Below, piece after piece: positions 7,453 through 16,140 of a stretch of DNA of 64,000 bases. Both the position numbers and the translations under genes were made by a program. Location of the stretch: assembly GCF_963975415.1 (NCBI RefSeq), contig NZ_CAXBGN010000004.1:1-64000 (forward strand). The letters run 5' to 3'. The notes beneath the pieces are model-generated. The model saw only the letters and a program-made list of their open reading frames with translations, made no database searches and was not told the DNA's origin. Source of the DNA: Kriegella sp963975415 (lineage in GTDB: Bacteria > Bacteroidota > Bacteroidia > Flavobacteriales > Flavobacteriaceae). Position 1 is the stretch's first letter, and every line of letters begins with the position of its first letter.

Positions 7453-8325
7453 ATGAATAGCATTAAAAAAGTAACGATATTGATAATATGCTTGTTCGGT
7501 TTTTTTGAGTTATTCCCTCAAGAGTTTAACTATTCAAACAACAGATTTGCTATTAGTTTTGATGGTAATAGCGCCCCTGATAATCAATATAAATGGCCTA
7601 CGGGAGACCCCGATGATTGGGGGGCACTGGTAGCTTCTTGTGCCATTATAGCTAAAGTAGGATTGCAGGATAAACTTGTACATTGTTCTTACAATAATTT
7701 TATTGACGCCCCTGCCGGACCTGATGATAAAAATCAACTAAAAATTAGCGCTGACGGGTGTATTTCCCGATGGGGATTCGACAAAAATGTTTTTTTTGAT
7801 GTTACTACCCAACTAAACAAGGCAAGGGCAAGTTTAGCAACAGAGATGGGGAAATCAACCGCCCAAGATCCATTGTATTTTTTACATGCTGGCCTCTCGG
7901 AATTTTTATACCAGGTAGTAGAAGAGGTAATTTCTCAAGGAAAAATTGAGGCGCTCAATCATGTTTATCTTTTATCACATAGTACGTTCAATGAAAACGA
8001 GACTCGCAGAGATTATCATCATACTTGGAAAAATATACAAGACCTGTGTGGTAATCGCATTAAATACAAAAAGATCCAAGACCAGAATGACAAACATAAC
8101 CCTAATAATCTATGGCATTCCATGGATGACTTTTCAGTTTGGTACTGGATGAGAGACCACAAAGACCTAAACATTAGATGGATGTATACACGTATACAGG
8201 CACATAGTATGGGACATGCTGATATTTCAGATTGTGGTTTAATTTATTATTTACTTATAGGTGACGACAATGGAAACCCACAAAAATTCAAAAACTTTAT
8301 TGGTGATGGGATATCCATTAATTAA
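7453..8325 (+). CDS. Conserved secreted protein of unknown function
   Basis: A 290-residue protein with a signal peptide (MNSIKKVTILIICLFGFFELF, cleavage near FPQE). The region after cleavage contains a striking acidic motif, FDGNSAPDNQYKWP followed by GDPDDWGALVASCAII. This weakly recalls the DxDxxxDD start of inosine/uridine nucleoside hydrolases, and later there are several His/Asp-rich segments (HSTFNENETRRDYHH, HSMGHADISDCG). From memory, related proteins occur in marine Bacteroidota near polysaccharide genes, but I cannot name the family. It is a single-gene unit between the transposase remnant and a small membrane protein. Confidence 0.6.
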   Translation: MNSIKKVTILIICLFGFFELFPQEFNYSNNRFAISFDGNSAPDNQYKWPTGDPDDWGALVASCAIIAKVGLQDKLVHCSYNNFIDAPAGPDDKNQLKISADGCISRWGFDKNVFFDVTTQLNKARASLATEMGKSTAQDPLYFLHAGLSEFLYQVVEEVISQGKIEALNHVYLLSHSTFNENETRRDYHHTWKNIQDLCGNRIKYKKIQDQNDKHNPNNLWHSMDDFSVWYWMRDHKDLNIRWMYTRIQAHSMGHADISDCGLIYYLLIGDDNGNPQKFKNFIGDGISIN

Positions 8326-8490
8326 AACAGAAATCAACATGCCCACAGTAAAAAATTTAATAACGGATTCGATGGGTTTTCCAAGGTTAGCTTCACGCCC
8401 AATTATCCTTTCTTTTCAGACAGATAACGGCACTTAAATCTATTACCAAACTTGCGCCAACCATTTTAGGCACACTAACTACAACAATGC

Positions 8491-8898
8491 ATGGTAAGCG
8501 GACTACAAAATAATCCCAAGCGAATCTTTCTACTAGATGGTATAGGTGCAATTATTTCTATTCTTATGCTGGGCATAGTTTTAGTCAATCTAGAACCCTA
8601 TTTCGGAATACCAAAAAATGTACTTTACATACTTGCTACTCTTCCTATATTTTTCTTAATATATGACCTCTATTGTTATTGTAGGCAAATCGTTAATAAA
8701 TGTAGTATTCGCATCATTGCGCTTACCAATTTGCTCTATTGTTTTCTATCGCTAGTTTTGACCATTTTACACTTTAGTAAAATCACTATTCTAGGTTGGT
8801 TATACATTATTATTGAAATCATAATCGTGGTTGTTGTAGCAATTATAGAGCTTAAGCTGTCTGCGGAAATAATCAACACTCGAATTTCAAATGAATAG
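8491..8898 (+). CDS. Small four-helix membrane protein, unknown function
   Basis: A 135-residue protein with four clear hydrophobic segments (about residues 17-33, 44-62, 75-93 and 98-122) and short loops. It belongs to a type of small inner-membrane protein common in Flavobacteriaceae, but no function is known to me. The ATG at 8491 is the first in frame. The 165-base gap before it holds a short open stretch (8343-8432) without recognisable identity. Confidence 0.55.
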   Translation: MVSGLQNNPKRIFLLDGIGAIISILMLGIVLVNLEPYFGIPKNVLYILATLPIFFLIYDLYCYCRQIVNKCSIRIIALTNLLYCFLSLVLTILHFSKITILGWLYIIIEIIIVVVVAIIELKLSAEIINTRISNE

Positions 8899-9195
8899 AA
8901 TCATCAAAGAAGCACATTAAAAACAACCGAACTTTGAAGTTTGCAGAATTTGGGCCAAATTCACGGTATCCGACCATGTATTGTCATGATCTAAACTTAC
9001 CCGTTTTATAGGTTGAAGGTTAAAGTAAAAAGCCTAGCGATATTTTCTACAAGTTTTAATTTGGAGAACAATAACCTAAAACATCTATAGCCATGAAAAC
9101 ATACAAACTACAACTTGGAGTTGGATTTTACGGCGAATGTCGTAGATAACAAGAGACGCTTTTGGTCGTTCAACCGAATCAATTTCTGAGCGCTA
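8899..9195. other. Intergenic gap, no gene seen
   Basis: About 300 bases between a plus-strand membrane protein and the 3' end of a minus-strand nuclease-fold gene. It contains only an 18-codon frame starting at 9093 (MKTYKLQLG...), which is too short to support. No terminator hairpin was identified by eye. Confidence 0.4.
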
Positions 9196-10047
9196 CTATT
9201 CCAATTGAAAAGACGCCCAGACGGGCTTATGGTCAGACAAAGGTTTTTCTAATTCTATAATCTCAGCTTGTAGGGCGTTCATTTTTGAAGGATCATAAAA
9301 GATATGGTCAATCACACGACCAATCCGCTTTTTATTACCAACCATAGACCTCAAGGAATCGTAAGGCATACCAACATTTTCTCCAGCAAGTTTATACCCT
9401 ATACCCTTAAACATTTCATGATACATGTTCATAGTGTCCACTTTGCTGGGCACAAAATTGAAGTCTCCGGCGACAACGGCTGTTTCATTGTCTCGATGCG
9501 TCTTTAGATGTTCGACAAAAGTTTGAATCTTATGGGTGGTCTCATCAATATGGGCCTGATCACGCCATCCGAAGGGAAAGTGGACAGAATACAAGCTTAT
9601 TTCCTGCCCCCCTATTTTCGTTTTGGCTTTGACCGCAGTGTGTAACGTGTCTCCCATTAAAACTTCCGTGATATCATACAATGGGGTTTTTGATAAAATG
9701 GCTTTGTATTTGTCATCATGTCCCGCTGTAGTGTATTTTCCCAAAATCACATATTCCAGGTCCATTTCCTTGCCTACTTGGCTAGCCCAGTCCCCACCGG
9801 GAACCTCAGACATACACACCACATGAAATCCGAAGGAACGCAACATTTTTCCAATTTCCTTTGCAGAGCCTTTGTCACCATACTGCACGTTATAGGCTGC
9901 CACCTTTAAGTTTATTTGAGTTTTCTCCCTAGAATTTTCGCTGAAGGATAAAAGTAGTATGAGGCAAACAAAGGCGGTCGCTATTAGCATAGCTTGAAAA
10001 GCTCCGTGTTTTAACGGATTTATCTTTTTATTATTTATAAAATTCAT
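9196..10047 (-). CDS. Endonuclease/exonuclease/phosphatase family protein, exported
   Basis: A 283-residue protein with an N-terminal hydrophobic anchor or signal (ALIATAFVCLILLLSFS-like segment, residues 20-36). It then has the EEP fold landmarks: VAAYNVQYG near the start of the domain, a CMSEVPGGDW glutamate motif, SVHFPFG, the GDFNFVPSK catalytic Asp/Asn motif and the closing LSDHKPVWASF histidine motif. Family members cleave phosphodiester or phosphomonoester bonds with divalent metal. Substrates range from nucleic acids to phospholipids and cannot be told apart here. It lies downstream of susD on the same strand, 311 bases away and beyond a hairpin terminator. Confidence 0.82.
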   Translation of the reverse strand: MNFINNKKINPLKHGAFQAMLIATAFVCLILLLSFSENSREKTQINLKVAAYNVQYGDKGSAKEIGKMLRSFGFHVVCMSEVPGGDWASQVGKEMDLEYVILGKYTTAGHDDKYKAILSKTPLYDITEVLMGDTLHTAVKAKTKIGGQEISLYSVHFPFGWRDQAHIDETTHKIQTFVEHLKTHRDNETAVVAGDFNFVPSKVDTMNMYHEMFKGIGYKLAGENVGMPYDSLRSMVGNKKRIGRVIDHIFYDPSKMNALQAEIIELEKPLSDHKPVWASFQLE

Positions 10048-10298
10048 TGTACATGATTTTAAATCAGTTTGTATTTGTTAGTATCGGAAACATGGTTTAC
10101 CCATAACCTTCATACTTACCGATAAAGTTAATGCGTTGATATGGAAGTACTCGCTATTTACTGTATTAGCACTTCGATAATTGCCTGATTTACGAAGCAT
10201 TGTTCCTACCTACTTTTAAAATGATATAGCCCGATAAAATTGATCTAAGCCCTTTTCTTAAAAATCATTCAGGGAGTGCCCAGATCATATAAAACAAA

Positions 10299-10341
10299 TT
10301 AGTCAAGGGGGAATATGGTTACCTATTCTTCCCTTGACTAA
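10299..10341 (-). terminator. Strong hairpin downstream of susD
   Basis: TTAGTCAAGGG pairs with CCCTTGACTAA, extended by a GAATA/TATTC inner stem, and on the minus strand is followed by a T-rich stretch (TTTGTTTTA). It lies 18 bases after the susD stop and would end the SusCD message. The rest of the 10048-10358 gap shows no gene. Confidence 0.7.
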
Positions 10342-10358
10342 CATAACCATCTCGTTCT

Positions 10359-11828
10359 TTAATTTATCCAATCAGGATTTTGTACGAGTACACCATCAGA
10401 ATTATCAATATCGGTTTGATATAAGGGTTGGTAATAATTTTTGGGACTAGTCCAAATTTTTCTCCCTACATCACTAGGAATCATTTTTTCTGGCCTCGCC
10501 AAGAATTCTTCCAAGTCATAAATTCCTGCCTTGTGCCATCTAAGTAAATTCTGATAACGAAAATTTTCTCCCGCAAGTTCAACCCTTGTTTCATGAATCA
10601 GGTCATTTATATCGGCTCCAGATACTGGTTCAAGACCGGTTCTAAGGCGAACTGCATTGATTAAATCGTCACCAGCTCCTGCACCATTCAATCGAATTTG
10701 TGCCTCCGCTACCAACAAATAGGTATCTGCCGCTCGCAAAAATGGAATATTCAGACCATGGTTAAAATTTCCAGATTCTGTCCAATCCATATATTTAAAA
10801 TAGCTATGGCCGGTATTGGTTAAATCGGAGGTGTGTTCAACCAACCCCAGGGAACCTTGAAGGGCGAACTCTCCATCTGAAATAATCGTTACACTTTTTC
10901 TAATGTCCCCTTCTTCAAACTCGTTTACCAAATCGTCTAAAGGTTCTTGAAACCCATACATCCCCCACGGTCTGGGGCCCCTATGCTTCGACATTATATT
11001 TTGGTTTATCCACTCCAAATCATTCATCATAATAAAAAGGTTCTCCTTCAAATATTGATTGCCTTCTCGAAAAAGGGATAGATAATCATCTGCTAAGGGA
11101 TAATTGTCTACTACATTTTGACCGGCCGATATAGCCTTGGTCAAAAACTCCGTGTTGCTATACTCTTCGGCCCTGTGCATGTATATAGACGTCATTACGG
11201 CCCAGGCTGCACCTTTGCCAACACTACCCGCAACATTATCCATAGGAAGAAGATCAACAGCTTTTTCTAAATCAGATAGAATAAAATCGCTCAATACCTC
11301 TGGAGACTCACATTTCGGTATATTATATTCATTGGTCAAAACATTTTCTTCGGTTATAATGGGAACCTGCCCGTGAATAAGATATAAACGGTAATAGGCG
11401 TATGCACGTAGAAAATAGGCCTGCCCCATAATAGAATTATAGGAAGCATCACCTATCGCTCCTAAATCTTTTACTTTTGGACCATTGATCAGTATGCCAT
11501 TGGCGCTACTGATCACTTCATATTTATACCGGTAGGTATCTCTTAATTTATAGTTCGATGGATTGGTGTTAAAGGTTTCAATCTCTTCGTCTTCGGCATG
11601 ATCACCTGCTCTCCAATGATCATCGCCCTGATTGTCGAAAAATAAATCGTGCATACCCAAGGCCCGTGTAGCCCACTGCCCATAAGCACCTGCCAATGCA
11701 TCTACCATGTCGGCTTCGGTAGTCCAATAATCTTGATCGGTTCGCTTACCTACCAAATCTTGTTCCAATATATCATCACATGAAGCTGCCATGATTACCG
11801 CAAATAATATAATTATATAGTTTTTCAT
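10359..11828 (-). CDS. SusD/RagB family nutrient-binding outer membrane lipoprotein
   Basis: A 489-residue surface lipoprotein. The signal ends in a lipobox (MAASC, Cys near residue 17). The N-terminal SusD-like region (QDLVGKRTDQDYWTTEADM, AYGQW) and a C-terminal RagB/SusD domain (VRLRTGLEPVSG, ETRVELAGENFRYQNLLRWH) are typical. SusD proteins lie on the outer face of the outer membrane and cap the SusC transporter, passing glycans or other large ligands to it. It sits 18 bases after susC on the same strand, the standard pairing. The ligand is unknown. Confidence 0.93.
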   Translation of the reverse strand: MKNYIIILFAVIMAASCDDILEQDLVGKRTDQDYWTTEADMVDALAGAYGQWATRALGMHDLFFDNQGDDHWRAGDHAEDEEIETFNTNPSNYKLRDTYRYKYEVISSANGILINGPKVKDLGAIGDASYNSIMGQAYFLRAYAYYRLYLIHGQVPIITEENVLTNEYNIPKCESPEVLSDFILSDLEKAVDLLPMDNVAGSVGKGAAWAVMTSIYMHRAEEYSNTEFLTKAISAGQNVVDNYPLADDYLSLFREGNQYLKENLFIMMNDLEWINQNIMSKHRGPRPWGMYGFQEPLDDLVNEFEEGDIRKSVTIISDGEFALQGSLGLVEHTSDLTNTGHSYFKYMDWTESGNFNHGLNIPFLRAADTYLLVAEAQIRLNGAGAGDDLINAVRLRTGLEPVSGADINDLIHETRVELAGENFRYQNLLRWHKAGIYDLEEFLARPEKMIPSDVGRKIWTSPKNYYQPLYQTDIDNSDGVLVQNPDWIN

Positions 11829-11846
11829 CGTTACTTTGTTTTAAAA

Positions 11847-14800
11847 TTAAAAGGTAATGTTAGCCCCAAATACGACGCTTTTAGACTGAGGATAATTGTT
11901 ATAAATTACACCACGTGCCAAATTACCAGTCCCACTTTCTTCGGGGTCTACCCCATCAAATTTAGTAAAGGTCAACAGGTTGCGTCCTGAAATATAAAAC
12001 TTCATATTACTGACACCTATTTGATCTGTAATGGTTTGGGGAATCGTGTAACCCAAAACAACATCCTTCATTCTTAGATAATTACCACTCTTCAAACCCA
12101 GTTCGGAAACCCTATAATTATCATTCGCACGAATTGTGGACATTCTAGGATAGGTGTTCGTTGTTCCTTCGCCGGTCCATCGTTGGTAGGCCACAGCATC
12201 CATATTGGCACTTTGTGTTGGGTCAATTCCGCGCATCATCATAGCATCATATAGCTCATGGCCAAATGCACCACTGAACACAGCAGAAAAGTCAAACCCT
12301 TTGTAATTCAAATCTGCATGGAAGCCCAGCAGTAGGTTGGGGTTGGCGTCTCCAATATGTACCCTATCCTGTTCATCGACAATATTATCGCCATTGACAT
12401 CTACAAAACGAACATCCCCTGGAGTAATATCCGTTTTACGTGGATCACTTGAAATGTTGGAATCATTGTCAATTTCTGTTTGGTTTTGATAGATCCCATC
12501 GGTCTTCCAACCATAGAATGAGCTAATTGGCTCACCTTCATAAGTTCTCGTTTGATCTCCTCCAGAAATAAATTTGCTAGAACCATAAAGTTTGGTAACC
12601 TCGTTTTTGATTAGGGTAGCGTTTACCCCCAATTCAAAATTAAAATCCCCAACTGTTCCTGCATAAGATGGCTCTATTTCGAATCCTGAGTTATGCATCT
12701 CTCCAATATTGGAATCTGGTATTGCCACCAAACCTGCGGTACCCAAACCTGGTAACGGAATCAACATATCAGAAGTTAACCTATCGAAGTAGGCGACATC
12801 CAAATTAAATTTATCATTAAATAGACCTAGTTCCAATAAGATATTTAAAGCACTTGTAGTTTCCCAAGTAATATCCGGATTGGCAAAAGATGCCAAACGG
12901 GTTCCCGTTAAATTGGTGTCGTTCAATATATACTCTGTGTCTTTATTATAAACGTTCAGATACTGGAACGCACTCACATTTTGATTACCAAGCTGCCCCC
13001 AGCCCATGTTCAATTTCATATTGGAAATTGTTGGGTGATCTTCCAAAAAGCTCTCATTGGAAATTCTCCATCCACCTGAAATTGAAGGAAAATACCCCCA
13101 ACGGTTGCCCTCAGCAAATCTTGAAGAACCATCGGCCCTGAAAATTCCCGACACATAATATTTGTTATTGTAATTATAGGTACCTCTTACAAAGGCAGAC
13201 GCCAGACCTGTGGCCAAATAGTCATTTCCGCCGCCTTTTATAATAGAAGCATTGTCCATAACCAATTGGTTTTTCTCTACAGAGGCAAAACCCTCTCCCG
13301 ACATATTCATAAAATGACCCTTATCTACTTGTCCTGACACCCCAAGTACCGCACCTATGTTATGCGATCCTGAGGTCATTTTGTAGCTTGTAAACAATTC
13401 GCCTAAAGTTACTGTGGTTTCATCAGTATTGATTCTTAGAATCGGCAGGTTTTCAGTTCTGGACTGATCTGGGGTTATGTCTTGAAATGCTTCATATTTC
13501 GACGTTGATTTTTGATAAGATGCCCTAGCTGTAAGCGTTAAAGCATCGGTAAAATCATAATCGGCTTTCATACTCACCAGCGTATTGAACTTGTACCTAT
13601 GCCTCCACTCTTCTTTAGCTTTATATACGGGGTTCCACATGTCTCCCAATTGGGTAGAGGCCTTTCCTGAGCCATAACTGCCGTCTTCATATAACACTGG
13701 AATGGCTGGCATAAATCTATAGGAAGAATAAATAGTTTGAGATGTTCCCGTTGCCCCGTCATCTTGAGTCAGCAAGGTGTGATTGTTCGTTATTCTTATG
13801 TTTTCTTCAATTCTAAAACGATCGGATATTTTCTGAGTACCCCTCAAAGAAATTCCCAGGCGTTTGAAATAGGTATTTATCTGGGTTCCTTCTTCATCCC
13901 TATAAAAAATATTGGCATTAATAGTCGATTTTTCAGAACCTCCACTAATGTTCATATTGTAATCTTGAAAAACGCCATCCCTGAACATTTCTTCCTGCCA
14001 ATCCGTTCTAGTCTGATTGTAGTACTCATCTGCCCATGGCGAATTTGGATCAATAGGGAGACCGTCCATAATGTACCTTTCCCTTTTTAACTCATAGAGC
14101 TGTTCGGCAGTGGTTACATCGTATTTTTTAATTACACTGTTGAAGCCAGTGGAAGCATTAAGCCTTACCGTTGTTTTCTCATTAAATTTAGCGTTATTCG
14201 TTGTAATCAAAACAACACCATTGGCAGCACGAGTACCATATATGGCACCTGATGCCGCATCTTTTAATATCTCTACAGATTGTATTTCAGAAGAAGCTAG
14301 TTGCCCTAGAACATCTGAAGATACCGGCACTCCATCTAAGACTATCAGTGGTTGAGAGTTGTTTATAGTGCCAACTCCCCTGATTCTAATACTGGGCGTA
14401 CTTCCAGGGGTACCTGAATTTACAAACTCAACGCCCGATGCCCTCCCCTGAAGTGCCATCGCGGCATTTGAGGCCGTAGAAGCTTGAAAGTCCTTTCCGT
14501 TTATCCGAGAGATAGAAGAAGTTATCTCACTCTTTTTCTGAGTTCCGTAACCCACAACAACTACATCGTCTAATTGGGTTGCATCTATAGGTAGAATGGT
14601 ATTTATGATGGTCTGGCCATTCGCCATTACTTCGACTGTTTTATAACCCAAATAACTAAAAACAATTATACTATTAGAATCGACTTCAATAGCATATTTG
14701 CCGTCGAAATCTGTAACGGTTCCTATAGAGGTTCCCTTAACAACAACACTGGCCCCTGGCAGTGGCACACCATTATCGTCGCTTACGACACCAGTCACGA

Positions 14801-14942
14801 CTGTCGATTGAGCATTTAGCGTGAAAATAGTATTCACGGTGTCTTTGGCAGACATGAGATGAATTTCCGATACAAATAGCAAAGCGCATAAGAATAAACT
14901 TCGTGCCCTAGGCATGTGTATTAATTTCGTTTTTATTTTCAT
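11847..14942 (-). CDS. SusC/RagA family TonB-linked outer membrane transporter
   Basis: About 1031 residues from the chosen start. The open frame reaches back to 15086, but the ATG at 14942 begins MKIKTKLIHMPRARSLFLCA, a proper signal peptide, whereas the upstream residues look like noncoding DNA. Domains in order are signal peptide, carboxypeptidase-regulatory-like beta sandwich (VVTGVVSDDNGVPLPGASV), TonB box region (LDDVVVVGYGTQKK), plug (SSISRINGKDF ... GVPVSSDVLG), and a 22-strand barrel ending FGANITF. It imports oligosaccharides or other ligands with TonB energy, together with the SusD gene just downstream. Confidence 0.93.
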   Translation of the reverse strand: MKIKTKLIHMPRARSLFLCALLFVSEIHLMSAKDTVNTIFTLNAQSTVVTGVVSDDNGVPLPGASVVVKGTSIGTVTDFDGKYAIEVDSNSIIVFSYLGYKTVEVMANGQTIINTILPIDATQLDDVVVVGYGTQKKSEITSSISRINGKDFQASTASNAAMALQGRASGVEFVNSGTPGSTPSIRIRGVGTINNSQPLIVLDGVPVSSDVLGQLASSEIQSVEILKDAASGAIYGTRAANGVVLITTNNAKFNEKTTVRLNASTGFNSVIKKYDVTTAEQLYELKRERYIMDGLPIDPNSPWADEYYNQTRTDWQEEMFRDGVFQDYNMNISGGSEKSTINANIFYRDEEGTQINTYFKRLGISLRGTQKISDRFRIEENIRITNNHTLLTQDDGATGTSQTIYSSYRFMPAIPVLYEDGSYGSGKASTQLGDMWNPVYKAKEEWRHRYKFNTLVSMKADYDFTDALTLTARASYQKSTSKYEAFQDITPDQSRTENLPILRINTDETTVTLGELFTSYKMTSGSHNIGAVLGVSGQVDKGHFMNMSGEGFASVEKNQLVMDNASIIKGGGNDYLATGLASAFVRGTYNYNNKYYVSGIFRADGSSRFAEGNRWGYFPSISGGWRISNESFLEDHPTISNMKLNMGWGQLGNQNVSAFQYLNVYNKDTEYILNDTNLTGTRLASFANPDITWETTSALNILLELGLFNDKFNLDVAYFDRLTSDMLIPLPGLGTAGLVAIPDSNIGEMHNSGFEIEPSYAGTVGDFNFELGVNATLIKNEVTKLYGSSKFISGGDQTRTYEGEPISSFYGWKTDGIYQNQTEIDNDSNISSDPRKTDITPGDVRFVDVNGDNIVDEQDRVHIGDANPNLLLGFHADLNYKGFDFSAVFSGAFGHELYDAMMMRGIDPTQSANMDAVAYQRWTGEGTTNTYPRMSTIRANDNYRVSELGLKSGNYLRMKDVVLGYTIPQTITDQIGVSNMKFYISGRNLLTFTKFDGVDPEESGTGNLARGVIYNNYPQSKSVVFGANITF

Positions 14943-15317
14943 TTTCTTTAAAGTTCTTAGGTTGATTATTTTCTTTATTAAATTCTTGAATTGGCGTTGT
15001 ATGCAAAGTAATGTTCCACGCTCGTTACAAATGATGATTTTGGGTCTATATAATGCGTAAATGAGCACTTTTTGATGTAGTTTCAAAATTGTTCTGCTCT
15101 TCTATTCATACCATAAATCCACTGCTACTTTTACTTGAAATAGTGATGTTACTATTGACGATAACCAGTTTATCCAACAGGCATACGCAAGCACTTCGTC
15201 ATGAAACATCATGACAAGTCTTACATGCTTAAACGAAAAAAGTGTGGTTCTAAAATTGGTGTAAACCGCAACTGGGGTGGCAAACCCAAAATGCTACTGA
15301 AGTTTTTTCATATATTT

Positions 15318-15399
15318 GTAGTGCTTAAGGTGGTTAGACATTGTTTTAATCGCTTTTTATGGTTTCGGGAAATGCTTACACATTTCCCGATTTTTTTAG
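15318..15399 (+). ncRNA. Candidate small RNA ending in a strong terminator
   Basis: TATATTTG near 15310 matches the -7 motif TAnnTTTG, and about 50 bases further on a strong hairpin, CGGGAAATG/CATTTCCCG (15366-15390), is followed by TTTTTTT. The terminator points along the plus strand, yet no plus-strand gene ends there. The only nearby frame is a doubtful 78-codon one crossing the hairpin. A short untranslated transcript of roughly 75-85 bases is a plausible explanation. The remainder of 14943-15702 shows no clear gene. Confidence 0.35.
15364..15397 (+). terminator. Rho-independent terminator, orphan
   Basis: A nine-base-pair stem CGGGAAATG/CATTTCCCG with a short loop is followed by a T-run on the plus strand. 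Read on the minus strand there is no T-run. There is no plus-strand gene immediately upstream. Confidence 0.75.
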
Positions 15400-15702
15400 C
15401 GAATGTAATTTACTTGTTAATTTTTTTAAATATATGAATTATTTATTAACAAATAGTTAATAATTTTAACTTCCATATTTAGCTAGGCATGTATAGTACT
15501 TATAAAAGGGCAGTTTAAAAATTACATGTTTTGATGAAATGGCGTACAATACGTGGTAACATCTAAATTAAATAGCTGCTTTATTAACTTCTATTTTTAT
15601 AGCGAATTCTAAAGCGTAGTTATCCGATTTTTTCTAAACCTTTCAGCGGTTCGTTGTTAGAAAGGTGATTTATCATGATCGCTATCGCCCAGTTTTGTAA
15701 AC

Positions 15703-16050
15703 ATGCCTCCCAAAACACAAATACACTTCACAGATTCTGAATGGAATGGAAATCGCTTTGGATTTGATGAAAATGACATTATATGGAAAACAGGTACCGA
15801 AATTATTAACGCAGGTTCTATTATTAACTTTACAAATTTAGATTCGAATACCATTGTTACTAATGGAACGGTATTCGGCGCTATGAAGTTATCAAGGAAG
15901 CACGACGCCATTTTTGCTTACTTGGGCAATAAAAGAATGCCCATTAAATTTTTAGCCGCAATAGCAAACAATAAATTAGGGTTTGGCACCTTAACGAATA
16001 CAGGCTTAGTTAATGGAAAAACTGCAATCACATTCCAAAAAGAAAAGTAG
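15703..16050 (+). CDS. Short protein resembling one module of a secreted repeat domain
   Basis: A 115-residue protein without a signal peptide. The pattern IHFTDSEWNGNRFGFDEND, IIWKTGTEIINAGSIINF, LSRKHDAIFAYLGN and a closing GLVNGKTAI resembles a beta-rich module found in large secreted Bacteroidota proteins, where it usually sits beside other domains. Here it stands alone: the frame upstream of the ATG reaches a stop 27 bases earlier. It may be a broken piece of a larger gene or an intracellular orphan. Function unknown. Confidence 0.45.
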   Translation: MPPKTQIHFTDSEWNGNRFGFDENDIIWKTGTEIINAGSIINFTNLDSNTIVTNGTVFGAMKLSRKHDAIFAYLGNKRMPIKFLAAIANNKLGFGTLTNTGLVNGKTAITFQKEK

Positions 16051-16140
16051 TTCGAAAAATAGCCCTCCTCCTTTAATTCATAATTACATTTGTTGAATGA
16101 GCAGGGGCACCTAAGCTTTAAAATGTCGCTCTCCCTGCTA

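Noticed and set aside
8343..8432. Short open stretch reading FNNGFDGFSKVSFTPNYPFF
   Set aside because: Protein-like but only about 30 codons with no start or known relative. It is too short to call a relic with confidence.
9093..9149. 18-codon frame starting MKTYKLQLG
   Set aside because: Too short, no conserved pattern and not followed by any gene on that strand.
15201..15437. 78-codon plus-strand open frame upstream of SusC
   Set aside because: It crosses a strong terminator hairpin and has an AT-rich hydrophobic tail of the sort made by noncoding DNA. A small RNA explains the terminator better.
16095..16140. AGCAGGG/CCCTGCT inverted repeat between the convergent genes
   Set aside because: It could be a terminator, but the loop is about 27 bases and no T-run follows on either strand, so it was not listed as one.
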